DNA from: Acinetobacter rudis
Lineage (GTDB): Bacteria > Pseudomonadota > Gammaproteobacteria > Pseudomonadales > Moraxellaceae
Assembly (NCBI RefSeq): GCF_031157835.1
Contig: NZ_JAVIDR010000006.1
Span: 87,607-151,606, forward strand
Direction of reading: 5' to 3'
Length of the DNA: 64,000 nt
Below the pieces are notes generated by a model that made no database searches, had not been told where the DNA came from, and saw only the letters and a list, made by a program, of their open reading frames with translations. Below are positions 33,103-41,411 of the stretch, piece after piece; positions within the stretch are counted from its first letter, which is position 1; each line of letters begins with the position of its first letter. The translations under genes were made by a program, and so were the position numbers.

Positions 33103-34158
33103 ATGGCTTTAATTCGTAAAAGACGTCTGACTGAACAACAGCAACGCCGTATTCAAAAACAGCAAAAAGCACGTCAAGAGGATATTGATACATCCCACGA
33201 CTTAGAAGGTCTAGTGGTACAACACTACGGACGTCAACTCGAAATCCAAGCACTTTCTCTTCCAGAACAACTGCCAGTACGCCCAGATACAGCCATAGGT
33301 GAACCTGAGGCTTTTTGGAAAGAAATTGAATTAGGGAGCATCTGGCGTTGTCACACGCGGACTAATTTAGACATGCTCGTTACAGGGGACCGAGTGAAGT
33401 GGCAAGCAGATCCCAATACCGGCCTAGGCATTATTACTGCAATCCACACACGACAATCCTTACTGACACGCCCTGACCGTTATCATAAAGTTAAGCCTGT
33501 TGCTGCAAATATCAGTTTAATTGTCATTGTTTTTGCACCACTACCAGAACCCGCTCCTACCTTGATTGATCGTTATCTTGTTGCTTGTGCTGATGCAGAT
33601 ATTCCCGTTTTATTGCTACTCAATAAAGTCGATCTACTTACTGAAGCAGATCCAATCTATCAACTGATCGAACAATATCAAGCTCTGGGTTATGAAGTGA
33701 TGCAGTGCCAATCCCACGGCGATCTCTCTGCACTAGCACAAAGATTAGATGGGGAGACAGTTGCATTTGTTGGACAATCTGGTGTGGGAAAAAGCTCTAT
33801 TATTAATCATATCGTGCCGGATGCCCTGCAAAAGACTAATATCATTTCAGAAAATTCAGCTCTAGGGCAACACACCACTACTTCAACACGTCTCATTGCT
33901 TTTGGTGAAAATGGTGCTTTAATCGACTCACCTGGTATTCGTGAATTTGGGCTATGGCATCTCACATTAGATAAAATTGATAAAGGTTTTCCTGAAATTT
34001 CAGCTCACTTAGGCTACTGTCAATATCGTAACTGTACTCATACTCATGAAAAACAATGTGCGTTAAAACAAGCCGTCAGTGAGGGTAAAATTTTATCTCG
34101 ACGCTTAGAAAGCTACTTAAGATTACTTGAAGAGATTACTGAGCAACAAAAAAATTAA
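33103..34158 (+). CDS. rsgA: Ribosome small-subunit GTPase RsgA
   Basis: Circularly permuted GTPase in late 30S maturation. In the 351 aa an N-terminal OB domain is followed by G motifs in permuted order: LLNKVDLL (G4, about 171-178) precedes VGQSGVGKSSI (G1) and DSPGIREFG (G3). The C-terminal zinc knuckle has CQYRNCTHTHEKQC. An AGGA site lies 6 nt before the ATG. Divergent from orn. Confidence 0.97.
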   Translation: MALIRKRRLTEQQQRRIQKQQKARQEDIDTSHDLEGLVVQHYGRQLEIQALSLPEQLPVRPDTAIGEPEAFWKEIELGSIWRCHTRTNLDMLVTGDRVKWQADPNTGLGIITAIHTRQSLLTRPDRYHKVKPVAANISLIVIVFAPLPEPAPTLIDRYLVACADADIPVLLLLNKVDLLTEADPIYQLIEQYQALGYEVMQCQSHGDLSALAQRLDGETVAFVGQSGVGKSSIINHIVPDALQKTNIISENSALGQHTTTSTRLIAFGENGALIDSPGIREFGLWHLTLDKIDKGFPEISAHLGYCQYRNCTHTHEKQCALKQAVSEGKILSRRLESYLRLLEEITEQQKN

Positions 34159-34249
34159 TTTTCTGCGCCTATACACTTGAAGCAGTGATTTTGATCACCA
34201 TATATATGCGCTATACTTTGGACAATTTTGAATTGTAATTAGGTGAATT

Positions 34250-34663
34250 GTGGAACGTTGGTTCGAATTTATGGGTAACCACCCATTTCTATTTGGTCTG
34301 TTGGCTGTACTAATCGTACTGTTCTTCGTTTTTGAAGGTCAACGTAATGGCCGTAAGATCTCCCCACAATCTTTAGGCATTTTAGTCAAAGCTAAAAATG
34401 CGATGTTGATTGACTTACGTGATGCAAAAGATTTCCGTGAAGGTCATATTAGTGGTAGTCGCAATATTCCTTATAGTCAAATGAACAGTCATGTTGAAGA
34501 ACTTAAATCAACAGATCGTCCACTGGTTTTTATTTGTAATCTGGGTCAAGTTGCGGGTAGTGCCTTACAACAAGTATCACATAGTGACAGCTATCGTTTA
34601 GATGGTGGCATTAGCAACTGGAAAGCCCAAGGTCTCCCACTAGTTAAAGCCAAAAAAGCTTAA
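34250..34663 (+). CDS. yibN: Membrane-anchored rhodanese-like protein (YibN)
   Basis: Rhodanese domain attached to the inner membrane. In the 137 aa, a membrane helix (about 13-29) precedes a single rhodanese domain with LIDLRDAKDFREGHISGS (53-70) and active-site loop CNLGQVAGSA (Cys96). Start is GTG with AGGTGA just upstream. Forms yibN-grxC-secB, the same order as in E. coli. The physiological sulfur substrate is not known. Confidence 0.9.
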   Translation: MERWFEFMGNHPFLFGLLAVLIVLFFVFEGQRNGRKISPQSLGILVKAKNAMLIDLRDAKDFREGHISGSRNIPYSQMNSHVEELKSTDRPLVFICNLGQVAGSALQQVSHSDSYRLDGGISNWKAQGLPLVKAKKA

Positions 34664-34670
34664 AGGAAAC

Positions 34671-34928
34671 ATGATGTCAGCTAATGTAAAAGTATATTCT
34701 ACCTCTGTATGCCCTTACTGCGTACGAGCGAAACAACTATTAGAGCGTAAAGGCATAGCCTATACCGAAATCAACTTATCAAACGAAGCACCAGAAGTCC
34801 GTGTTGAGTTAATGGAAAAAACACGCCACCGTACAGTGCCACAGATTTTCATCAATGATGAATTTATAGGCGGTTTTGATCAGTTATACCAACTTGATCG
34901 TGAAGGTAAACTTGATCAACTTATATAA
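34671..34928 (+). CDS. grxC: Glutaredoxin 3
   Basis: Small glutathione-dependent dithiol oxidoreductase. The 85 aa carry the CPYC active site (14-17), cis-Pro in RTVPQIF and the GSH-binding GGFDQL. Two adjacent ATGs are possible starts. It lies 7 nt after yibN and 41 nt before secB. Confidence 0.96.
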   Translation: MMSANVKVYSTSVCPYCVRAKQLLERKGIAYTEINLSNEAPEVRVELMEKTRHRTVPQIFINDEFIGGFDQLYQLDREGKLDQLI

Positions 34929-34969
34929 ACCATAACCAAGATTCAATGTTAATTTTAGGAATTTAAACA

Positions 34970-35422
34970 ATGAGTGAAGAACAACAAGCACAATTAGCTT
35001 TAGAACGTCTTTATACTAAAGATATTTCTTTTGAGGTTCCTGGGGCTGCTGTATTTACAAAAGAATGGCAACCAGAACTGAATATTAATCTCAGTTCAGC
35101 TGCAGAAAAAATTGACCCAACACATTATGAAATTTCATTAAAAGTTGTGGTTGAAGCTAAAAATGCTGGTGAAACTGCGTTTATCGTAGATGTTACTCAA
35201 TCAGGTATTTTCTTGGTTGACAATGTTGAAGAAGATCGCCTTCCTTACATTTTTGGTGCTTACTGCCCGAACATCTTGTTCCCATTCCTACGTGAAGCAG
35301 TGAATGACCTTGTAACTAAAGGCAGCTTCCCTCAATTATTACTCACACCAATTAACTTTGATGCTGAGTTTGAAGCTAATTTACAACGTGCTCAAGAAAC
35401 TGCAGCTGAAGGCCAAGCTTAA
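34970..35422 (+). CDS. secB: Protein-export chaperone SecB
   Basis: Tetrameric cytosolic chaperone that keeps preproteins unfolded and hands them to SecA. The 150-aa protein shows the family pattern [16 protein letters not shown] (14-29), [11 protein letters not shown] and the strongly conserved [18 protein letters not shown] (98-115). Third gene of yibN-grxC-secB, with a strong bidirectional terminator just downstream. Confidence 0.97.
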   Translation: MSEEQQAQLALERLYTKDISFEVPGAAVFTKEWQPELNINLSSAAEKIDPTHYEISLKVVVEAKNAGETAFIVDVTQSGIFLVDNVEEDRLPYIFGAYCPNILFPFLREAVNDLVTKGSFPQLLLTPINFDAEFEANLQRAQETAAEGQA

Positions 35423-35438
35423 GTTTCTTTATCACAAA

Positions 35439-35468
35439 AAAAAGGACTGATTTTTATCAGTCCTTTTT
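35439..35468. terminator. Bidirectional terminator between secB and the hydrolase gene
   Basis: AAAAAGGACTGAT and ATCAGTCCTTTTT form a 13-bp stem around a TTTT loop. It serves both convergent genes. Its position supports the hydrolase gene once having ended near 35484. Confidence 0.92.
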
Positions 35469-35483
35469 ATTTTCTCTATAAAT

Positions 35484-36324
35484 TCAAGATACTATGGCAT
35501 CTTGTTGGTCAAAAAATGTAGCGATCTCCTGCCAAAGTGGTACACATTGTTTTTTTTTGAAAAAATCCAAAGTGGCCTATTTGCGTCATACTTAGTTCTG
35601 CAGGTTCAACATGACGATACTGGACATCACAATTTGCATACTCACGATGCAGCATATGCACTGCGTGTTGCGGTGCAAAAAAATCGTCCTCTATCGAATA
35701 CGCTAAAATAGACTGTGTCATTTTTCGATGACCATCAAAATCATTCAAATATTGTGGGTGACGCCCCCAACTAGCCCATTGTAAAGCTACTGCTTTCGGA
35801 AGATTTTCGCCTAAACCGACTTTCTTTGATGGGAAATAACCAAATAATGGCGTTAAACCAGGAATCATTGCAAACCATAAGGTAATTAGTCTGGCTTGTT
35901 TGGACTTTGGCCAATTTTTCCAATAGCCATGCTGAGTAGCGACTGTACAAATGGCTTGAATAGATTTAATTTCTTTGACTAATCCTAAAGCTTGCCCACC
36001 AAAGCTATGGCCAAGTAAATATAAGCGTTGCTGACTAAAGTTGTGTTGGCAAAATTCTATGACAGCATTGAGGTCTTTTTCTGCCCAGTCTCGCATATTC
36101 ACCGAACAATCTTTTACATTGCCGTGCAAATTGTCCCCAATACCACTCCAATCCCATGTTAATACTGAATAACCTTGTTCTTGCATAAATCTTGCAAATG
36201 CACTGTAAAGATGTTTTTTTACACCTGTGGCAGGAGAAATTAATAATAATTTTTCACTCTCTTTTGCCGCAAAGTAACTAAGGTTAAATCGTTCTGTCCC
36301 TCGATCTATACTAAGCTGCTGCAT
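35484..36324 (-). pseudogene. Alpha/beta hydrolase, C-terminus apparently frameshifted
   Basis: Predicted serine hydrolase of the YdeN-like/serine aminopeptidase type. The uninterrupted frame runs 36324-35509 (271 aa). Fold landmarks are intact: nucleophile elbow LLGHSFGGQ (Ser107), acidic YSIEDDFFAP and the His of IGHFGFF. Right after GHFGFFQKK the frame crosses nine A (minus strand; 35550-35558) and ends in TMCTTLAGDRYIF. With eight A it would read on through CVPLWQEIATFFDQQ to a stop at 35484. That matches the usual LWxE...FF ending of the family. The enzyme may still work, since only the last helix changes. Could be a true mutation, slippage tract or sequencing error. Confidence 0.7.
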
Positions 36325-36550
36325 GGTATCCCTATCTAAATGAATAAACCTTAAACAGCATAATGCTGATATAGATAGATGTATAACAATTTAAATGAAT
36401 GTATAGTTTTATTGACTTCTACTTAAAATCATTCACCTCATCATTAGGTAAACCATTAAATTCAGCCTGATAAAGCATCGTGAACACGCCCACTGCGCAT
36501 TCACGTTTGCCCCTTTTAATCAAGAGGCGCAAATCAACGAATTAAGATAT

Positions 36551-37801
36551 TTACTTCACGCGAGCATCGTGAATAGCTTCAACCAGTTGTTGTGCAATTT
36601 CTTGTTTAGATGCTTTTTCCAGCTCGCGTTTCTCCATTTGATAATGCTCTGCAAAAAACACGGTCATTGCATTTTGATCTGATGCAAAGCCAATATCTGC
36701 ACGAGATACATCATTACATGCAATCATATCTAGTTTTTTCACAACGAGTTTTTCACTTGCATAAGCTTCTACATTACGTGTTTCTGCTGCAAAACCAACC
36801 ATAAATGGACGCTTCGCCTGTCCCGCAATTGTGGCAACAATATCTGGGTTCTTCACTAACGCAACGGCCAGTTCATCACCCGATTTTTTAATTTTATGTT
36901 CTGCAACCTCTGCCACTCGATAGTCAGCAACTGCTGCTGTAGCAATAAACACGTCACAGCCACGCTCTAAACTTTGTAAGCTTTCTTCAAGCATTTGCTG
37001 TGCAGAGGCAACATTAATACGTGCAACACCATTCGGGGTATCTAAACTCACCGGTCCAGCAATTAAGGTGACTTTCGCACCAGCAGCATAACAAGCCGCT
37101 GCAATTGAGAAGCCCATTTTGCCTGTACTATGATTAGAAATATAACGTACTGGATCTATTGCTTCTCGTGTTGGCCCTGCTGTAATCACAACACGTTGTC
37201 CTGCAAGTAAGCCAAATTTCTCTGCAATCGCTCGCTCAGCTTGATGAAAATATAGCTTTACTTGTCGTGCAATATCTTCAGGTTCAGGCATTCGTCCTAA
37301 CCCAACGTCACCACAAGCCTGTGAACCTGACTCCGGCATAATGACATGTACACCATCATCAATAAGGGTGTTTAAGTTACGCTGAGTTGCTTTTGCTGCC
37401 CACATTTGCTGATTCATTGCAGGAGCAACCCACACTGGAGCTTTGGTTGCCAGATACAAAGTACTTAATAAATCATCAGCCAAACCAGCAGAAAATTTAG
37501 CCAAACTATCACAACTTGCAGGGGCAACCAATAATAGATCTGCCCAACGTGCTAATTCGATATGTCCCATGCCAGCTTCTGCTTCAGGGTCTAACAGCTC
37601 GGTATGAACAGGATTCCCTGACAGTGCTTGAAAAGTAAGAGGTTGGATAAATGCCTGTGCACCATGAGTCATAACAACACGAACATTAAAGCCATAATCT
37701 TTTAATCGACGAACCAAGATTGCACTCTTATAGGCTGCAATACCCCCAGTTACGGCGAGAAGGATATTTTTACTTGAAATCACACTCAGATCGAAGCTCA
37801 C
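36551..37801 (-). CDS. coaBC: Bifunctional phosphopantothenoylcysteine decarboxylase/synthase CoaBC
   Basis: Two consecutive steps of coenzyme A synthesis. In the 416 aa, the N-terminal flavoprotein decarboxylase (about 1-190) starts ILLAVTGGIAAYKS and includes the PASCDSLAKFSAGLADDLL and PAMNQQMW motifs; SGSQACGDVGLGRM carries the catalytic Cys. The C-terminal synthase has VITAGPTREAIDPVRYISNH and the late KKLDMIACND. Start is GTG with AGTGAG upstream. Divergent from the bestrophin-like gene. Confidence 0.97.
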   Translation of the reverse strand: MSFDLSVISSKNILLAVTGGIAAYKSAILVRRLKDYGFNVRVVMTHGAQAFIQPLTFQALSGNPVHTELLDPEAEAGMGHIELARWADLLLVAPASCDSLAKFSAGLADDLLSTLYLATKAPVWVAPAMNQQMWAAKATQRNLNTLIDDGVHVIMPESGSQACGDVGLGRMPEPEDIARQVKLYFHQAERAIAEKFGLLAGQRVVITAGPTREAIDPVRYISNHSTGKMGFSIAAACYAAGAKVTLIAGPVSLDTPNGVARINVASAQQMLEESLQSLERGCDVFIATAAVADYRVAEVAEHKIKKSGDELAVALVKNPDIVATIAGQAKRPFMVGFAAETRNVEAYASEKLVVKKLDMIACNDVSRADIGFASDQNAMTVFFAEHYQMEKRELEKASKQEIAQQLVEAIHDARVK

Positions 37802-38045
37802 AAGCTGCTCACTTTTTCATTACAATGGCGCTCACAATAGCATTAAATATTCGCCATCCCAAGTCATTGATTAGATAAAAATACATTTAAAACAACTCGA
37901 TTAAATACTTATTTGACTCTGCAAAATATTGTTCATTCAACGCTTAGATCCAAACCAGCAAAAAACCAACTTTCGACAACTTAACGTATTGACAAGTTGC
38001 AATGAAGTACGCAAGATCAACAAAAAAATTAATGATACTTATCAC

Positions 38046-38966
38046 ATGATTGTTAGAGAAAATCGAAACGATACACTAAAATTATTATTTTCATGGCGAG
38101 GTACTATTTTACCTAAGGTTTTACCCCCTTTGGGTATTGTAATGTTGATTTCAGCAATTGTGGGCGGTATTGAATATACCAATATATATCGTTTTCCAGA
38201 GCTTCCTCTCGTTGGATTTACACTCATTGGTGTTGTCCTTTCAATTTTTCTAGGATTTAAAAATACAGCTTGTTATGACCGCTGGTGGGAAGCACGCAAG
38301 CTTTGGGGCAGCCTTATAGCAACAGCAAGACACTTTGACCGTAACTGCCGTATTTTCCCACAAGGCCGTCGTGAACGAATTATTCAGCACGTCATTGTTT
38401 TTGCAAACCTATTACGTGACCGCTTACGCCACCAAATCAAAAACCCAGATGCATTAATGGAAACAAGTGGTATGAGTCAACAAGCTATCACCCAGCTTTA
38501 TCAACAAATTAATGCACCACAATATACTTTGGGTCTAATTCAATGGGAGCTCATGCAGGCGCTAAAAGAAGGCGAGATTTCAGATATTATCTATGCACAA
38601 ATGAGCCAACATGTTACAGATTTAAGCCTAGTACAAACAGGTTGTGATCGAATTGCGACTACACCACTGCCCTATGCATATTCGGTGTTGTTAAACCGCA
38701 CAGTATATTTTTTCTGTTTTCTGTTGCCCTTTAGCTTAGGTTCACTCTTAGGTTTAGCGACACCTTTATTGGTGGGCATACTGGCGTATACTTTTTTAGG
38801 ACTTGATGCTTTAAGTACTGAGATTGAAGAACCCTTTGGCACTCAAAGCAATGATCTTCCCTTAGACTCTATGGTAAGAACCATTGAAATTGAATTATTA
38901 AGTACTTTAGGTAAACCAACACCGCCACCAATTGTTGCCAATGATAATGACAATAATCTACTTTAA
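38046..38966 (+). CDS. Bestrophin-like membrane channel (UPF0187/YneE family)
   Basis: Predicted ion-channel-like integral membrane protein; bacterial bestrophins conduct cations or anions. The ATG at 38046 gives 306 aa starting MIVRENRNDTLKLLF, the normal N-terminus. An upstream TTG at 37929 adds 39 residues with no family resemblance. SWRGTILPKVLPPLGIVMLI and FLGFKNTACYDRWWEARKLWG are strongly characteristic, as is YAYSVLLNRTVYFFCFLLPF later. DALSTEIEEPFGTQSNDLPL forms the C-terminal conserved segment. Substrate and regulation unknown. Confidence 0.88.
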   Translation: MIVRENRNDTLKLLFSWRGTILPKVLPPLGIVMLISAIVGGIEYTNIYRFPELPLVGFTLIGVVLSIFLGFKNTACYDRWWEARKLWGSLIATARHFDRNCRIFPQGRRERIIQHVIVFANLLRDRLRHQIKNPDALMETSGMSQQAITQLYQQINAPQYTLGLIQWELMQALKEGEISDIIYAQMSQHVTDLSLVQTGCDRIATTPLPYAYSVLLNRTVYFFCFLLPFSLGSLLGLATPLLVGILAYTFLGLDALSTEIEEPFGTQSNDLPLDSMVRTIEIELLSTLGKPTPPPIVANDNDNNLL

Positions 38967-38993
38967 TAGAGCTGAATAAGAAAATATAACAAC

Positions 38994-39842
38994 TTAAAAA
39001 CTATGCCAAATACCTTCTTGTCCGGTTTTAAGTTCTGGGACATTACCTAAGGCTAACCACGGCATATGTTCACCATGAAAGTCACTGCCAATAGAAACTT
39101 TAAGCTGATGTTGGGCGATCAACCGATCTATCATTTGGCGAGTGCCAGCAGGCTCACTTCGCTGAGGCAATTCCACTGCATCACCACCACTTTGTGCAAA
39201 GAGTTCTAACATAAAGCGAACATTGGTTGCAGAAAGATCATAACGAGTAGGATGTGCCAGTACAGCAACACCTTGGCTTTGATGAATAACCTCAATGGTT
39301 TCTGCCATATTTGGCCCAACAAAAGGAACGTAAGCTTTTTTACCTTGTTTTAAATACAAGTCAAAAGCTTGCTGTAAACGCCTAACAATTCCATGTTCAA
39401 GTAAAGTTTGTGCGATATGTGCACGTGTAATACGTTCAGGCATCTGCTCTACTTTAGCCAATACGTCATTATAAATATCTTTTTGTATACATGTGGTTAA
39501 TCGCTGACAAATTTCTTCAGCGCGCTGAGCTCGTATTGTTTTTTGTTTTAATAATAATTGTTCTAACGCATCTGGTGCTTGCATATTCAGTGCAACAATA
39601 TGTACACCATAGCTTTTCTTCGTAGAAGGTCTAGACCATTGGCCTGAGATTTCAACACCAGAAATAATCTGAATACCCTGCTGTTGTGCTGCTATCTGGG
39701 CACGCACTACACCATCCATGCTGTCATGATCAGTCAAAGCAAGCGTATGAATCCCTTTTGCTATAGCGGCATCTACCAACATTTCAGGACTTAATCGCCC
39801 ATCTGAAATATTACTATGAGTATGTAAATCGACACCAATCAT
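38994..39842 (-). CDS. PHP-domain phosphoesterase (RNase AM / YciV-like)
   Basis: Metal-dependent phosphoesterase. Homologues hydrolyse 3',5'-nucleoside bisphosphates or trim RNA 5' ends. The 282-aa protein has the PHP motifs VDLHTHSNISDG (His7, His9), LALTDHDSMDG (His39), VEISG, LAHPTRY and IGSDFHGEH. Divergent from yciB; PHP, yciB and yciI neighbours recur in pseudomonads and Acinetobacter. Exact substrate not resolvable here. Confidence 0.9.
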   Translation of the reverse strand: MIGVDLHTHSNISDGRLSPEMLVDAAIAKGIHTLALTDHDSMDGVVRAQIAAQQQGIQIISGVEISGQWSRPSTKKSYGVHIVALNMQAPDALEQLLLKQKTIRAQRAEEICQRLTTCIQKDIYNDVLAKVEQMPERITRAHIAQTLLEHGIVRRLQQAFDLYLKQGKKAYVPFVGPNMAETIEVIHQSQGVAVLAHPTRYDLSATNVRFMLELFAQSGGDAVELPQRSEPAGTRQMIDRLIAQHQLKVSIGSDFHGEHMPWLALGNVPELKTGQEGIWHSF

Positions 39843-39887
39843 GGTTTGTATTATGCTATCTCACCAATTCAATGACTGTACTTTAGC

Positions 39888-40499
39888 ATGAAAGCGCTGT
39901 TCGATTATCTACCGATTATTATTTTCTTTTATTTCTATAAAACGACTGACCCTAAAGATAGTCATCACCCTTTATTAGAACTAGTAGGAAGTGCTGGAAA
40001 TACTGACCAAAACCACATTTTAGTTGCTACTTGTGCACTTCTGATCTCAACCCTTGTTGTCTACGGTGTTTTGTTCTTTGCACAAAAGTTTAAACTAGAA
40101 AAAATGCAGTGGTTTATCGTTTTAATGACGATAATCTTTGGCGGTGTAACTTTAGCATTTAGTGATATTACTTATATTAAGCTCAAAGCAATTATTATTA
40201 ACTTAGGCATTGGTTTCGGCTTTCTCATCACACCATTATTCAACAAAGAACGTTTGCCGATTATTCAAAAATTATTAGGATCAGTATTAGAACTTACCCC
40301 AGCAGGTTGGAGAAAACTTAACTATGCTTGGTGTGGTCAATTCTTTTTACTCGCGGCCCTACACTACTTCTTCGGCTTCCTTTATTTAAATGGTCAATAT
40401 TGGGGCGAATTCACTGCCTTTGGTGATATTATCGTATCACTTAGCTATCTAGCTGCTATACTATTTTTCTTGCGTCGCAATTTTAAAAATACAGATTAA
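39888..40499 (+). CDS. yciB: Septation/membrane protein YciB (IspZ-like)
   Basis: Inner-membrane protein linked to cell-envelope synthesis and septation. The 203-aa protein has about five to six hydrophobic helices and the characteristic start MKALFDYLPIIIFFYFYKTTD. It also has TIIFGGVTLAF, ITYIKLKAIIINLGIGFGFL and NYAWCGQFFLLAALHYF. It sits 10 nt before a YciI-like gene, as often seen. Confidence 0.93.
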   Translation: MKALFDYLPIIIFFYFYKTTDPKDSHHPLLELVGSAGNTDQNHILVATCALLISTLVVYGVLFFAQKFKLEKMQWFIVLMTIIFGGVTLAFSDITYIKLKAIIINLGIGFGFLITPLFNKERLPIIQKLLGSVLELTPAGWRKLNYAWCGQFFLLAALHYFFGFLYLNGQYWGEFTAFGDIIVSLSYLAAILFFLRRNFKNTD

Positions 40500-40509
40500 G
40501 AGTAGCCTC

Positions 40510-40812
40510 ATGCCGCAGTTTCTAATTACATGTACGGACAATGAAAATTCAACTGAAAAACGCCTAGCAGTACGTCCTCGACACCTTGAACGTCTAGAAC
40601 AACTCGCAGCTCAAGGCCGTTTAATTGTCGCTGGTGCTATGCCAAAGCAACATGATAATCCTCAAGCTGGATTTTATGGCAGCACGATGATTGTTGAATT
40701 TGATAGTCGAGCCGAATTGGATGAATGGTTGAAACATGAACCTTTCTTACTTGAAGGTGTTTATGCATCAATTGAGGTTAAACCTTTTAATAAAGCACTG
40801 CCTAAAGGATAG
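40510..40812 (+). CDS. YciI family protein
   Basis: Small ferredoxin-like-fold protein. The 100 aa match YCII: QFLITCTDNENSTEKRLAVRP, HLERLEQLAAQGRLIVAGAMP (33-52), and GSTMIVEFDSRAELDEWLKH...PFLLEGVYASIEVKPF. The conserved His/Asp pair of this family (His33 region and DE) is present. Ten nt after yciB; biochemical role unknown. Confidence 0.9.
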   Translation: MPQFLITCTDNENSTEKRLAVRPRHLERLEQLAAQGRLIVAGAMPKQHDNPQAGFYGSTMIVEFDSRAELDEWLKHEPFLLEGVYASIEVKPFNKALPKG

Positions 40813-40816
40813 TTTT

Positions 40817-41296
40817 ATGCGTGCTTTTATTTCAACATTTGCCCTACTCCTTGGTATTCATAGCACGGCTTGGGCTGTGCCAAGTGTTGCCCCAACAGTA
40901 GCAGCGCCTGCTGCTACTGCGGTTGCTGGCACTGCAGTCACCAATACAGCAACTGCTACAAATACACCAGCAGCTACAAATACACCAACTGTCAATAAAG
41001 CCCCAACAGCAGAAGATATTGCCAAAGATAAGGCACAGCAAGATGCCAAGGTCAAAGCTTTAGTTAAAGACCAAGCTTCTCGTCTACAACAGCTTGAAAA
41101 AGCAAATTTAGATGCTTTAACTCAGAATCAAGAATTACAACTTAAAAATGACAATTTAGCTGTTCAAGTTCAAGTTTTACAAAGTGAAAGTAGCGCACAA
41201 ATGTTTCTTTACGGTGCTGCCACTCTTGCTGCTGGTGTAATACTCGGTTTCATCATTGCTGGATATATTTACACCAAACGTCGACGTCAGTGGTAA
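40817..41296 (+). CDS. Small exported, C-terminally membrane-anchored coiled-coil protein
   Basis: Not a recognised named family. From the ATG at 40817 (AAAGGA upstream) it has 159 aa. A signal peptide ends near WAV, followed by an Ala/Thr/Pro-rich stretch (about 22-62), a heptad-rich coiled coil (about 65-125; LQQLEKANLDALTQNQELQL) and a C-terminal membrane helix ending KRRRQW. The coiled coil plus FLYGAATLAAGVILGF and basic tail resemble the C-terminal half of YgiM-like SH3 proteins, but no SH3 domain is present. It is 4 nt after the YciI gene. Confidence 0.8.
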   Translation: MRAFISTFALLLGIHSTAWAVPSVAPTVAAPAATAVAGTAVTNTATATNTPAATNTPTVNKAPTAEDIAKDKAQQDAKVKALVKDQASRLQQLEKANLDALTQNQELQLKNDNLAVQVQVLQSESSAQMFLYGAATLAAGVILGFIIAGYIYTKRRRQW

Positions 41297-41411
41297 GTTC
41301 CCACTTCGTTTAACAGCGCCTATATTTAAAACTTAAGCATAAGATATCTGATCAAATCTCCATTTGATCAGATATCTTTCTTCATTTCTTATTCATTGAA
41401 AGGATAATCTG

